A stretch of DNA of 5,943 bases from a bacterium (GTDB lineage Bacteria; UBA6262). The position numbers and the translations under genes are program-made. This document shows positions 5,307 through 5,943 of the stretch, piece after piece. A model generated the notes under the pieces. The model made no database searches. It worked only from the letters and a program-made list of their open reading frames with translations, and was not told where the DNA came from. Numbering within the stretch: the first letter of the stretch is position 1; every line of letters starts with the position of its first letter. Location of the stretch: positions 1 through 5,943 of the forward strand of contig JAQUQP010000126.1 in NCBI GenBank assembly GCA_028716025.1. The letters are read 5' to 3'.

Positions 5307-5943
5307 TTATTTTAAATTAGCGTAATAATTATATGGTTTAAATCCATTTTCCTGGTACTGTAATACCATCAAGTGAAGATGGGTAGGACTAGTTTTTTGT
5401 TCCGCTAATAAACCGGTGCGGCCGACTGTACCGATCACTTCACCTGCTTTCAACAATTGTCCGGGCTTGACCATGACTTTATCCAGGTGGGCATAATAAA
5501 AGATCATTTGCATGTTCGGATTATACAGCCAGACCGCGTTACCGCTGCGTATAGCGCTGCCATTTTGCCAGCCAGTATGGGTACCCAGCACCAGGCAATC
5601 CACCATAGCCACGGCAGGGACTGGTTTATGGGTACGATCATCAAGACAATCCTGGTCAACATCCCGGATAAAAATATCATGTGCCGGATGTCCGCCATGT
5701 TTATTACCGTCAAAAAAATCATATCCTTTTACGGGGCTGACTCCATAAACAATATCCGGCTGGTAAAGATCGCCATTATTACCCGCGATATCGTTCACCC
5801 CGGATCCCTGCACCGGAAAAATCCAGTTCTGCCCGTAAGCGAAACTATAACGCCGAGCTTGGGTCTCTACCTGGGCCATGATAACCGGCAACACCTTTCG
5901 CGCGGCAGTTTTATCGATCTGGCCATCCCGCACTGCCAATTCA
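5307..5943 (-). CDS. M23 family metallopeptidase (LytM-type), 5' end outside window
   Basis: At least 211 residues are visible; the frame stays open to the right edge, and the first potential start in view is only a TTG at 5939, so the gene very likely begins outside. Numbered from that TTG, the zinc-site residues are present: HPAHD (His84, Asp88) for the H-x3-D motif, YYAHLD with His151, and THLHL with His187 and His189 for the HxH motif. The segment KPGQLLKAGEVIGTVGRTG is typical of the M23 beta-lytic core. Between the zinc motifs, DVDQDCLDD at 93-101 resembles a short calcium-binding loop, a pattern also seen in related M23 proteins. Such enzymes usually cut peptidoglycan cross-links in the periplasm, or act as inactive activators when residues are lost; here the site is intact. 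The export signal would be in the missing part. The GNAT gene follows after 32 bp. Confidence 0.92.
   Translation of the reverse strand, partial: ELAVRDGQIDKTAARKVLPVIMAQVETQARRYSFAYGQNWIFPVQGSGVNDIAGNNGDLYQPDIVYGVSPVKGYDFFDGNKHGGHPAHDIFIRDVDQDCLDDRTHKPVPAVAMVDCLVLGTHTGWQNGSAIRSGNAVWLYNPNMQMIFYYAHLDKVMVKPGQLLKAGEVIGTVGRTGLLAEQKTSPTHLHLMVLQYQENGFKPYNYYANLK

Overview
The window is a densely packed bacterial segment in which every supported gene lies on the minus strand, so it is read from position 5943 down to 1. An outer-membrane beta-barrel protein with a Sec signal peptide points to a Gram-negative (diderm) cell. Base composition is moderate and slightly AT-rich, genes are short-spaced, and starts vary (ATG and GTG) with recognisable Shine-Dalgarno sites. 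The gene mix (B12-type radical SAM enzyme, PilZ, stand-alone PPC/DUF296, DUF72, small GGQ rescue factor) fits poorly cultivated diderm lineages such as Omnitrophota or Elusimicrobiota, but this placement is a low-confidence guess.

Region 5943-3959 is an apparent transcription unit: an M23 metallopeptidase (its start lies outside the window), a GNAT acetyltransferase, a PPC/DUF296 protein and a single-domain PilZ c-di-GMP receptor, separated by only 21-32 bp. Between PilZ and the next gene lies a 123-bp AT-rich intergenic block (3836-3958). Its ends are imperfect inverted repeats and its centre is palindromic, which suggests a MITE/REP-like element.

Region 3827-2584 holds a small GGQ-domain peptidyl-tRNA hydrolase of the ArfB/MTRFR type, with a DUF72 protein starting 2 nt after its stop codon.

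Region 2583-1 looks like a separately controlled unit. A near-consensus sigma-70 promoter (TTGACA, 17-nt spacer, TATAAA) lies just after the DUF72 stop. It is followed by a roughly 110-nt leader that ends in a hairpin plus T7 tract only 21 nt before the start of a B12-binding-domain radical SAM gene. That gene overlaps the following outer-membrane beta-barrel gene by 77 bp, so the overlap encodes the barrel's signal peptide in another frame. The barrel gene in turn overlaps by 7 bp the start of a hydrophobic protein cut off by the window edge. This three-gene cassette, with its leader, overlapping genes and unknown substrate, is the most interesting part of the window. No tRNA, rRNA, CRISPR array or transposase gene was seen.
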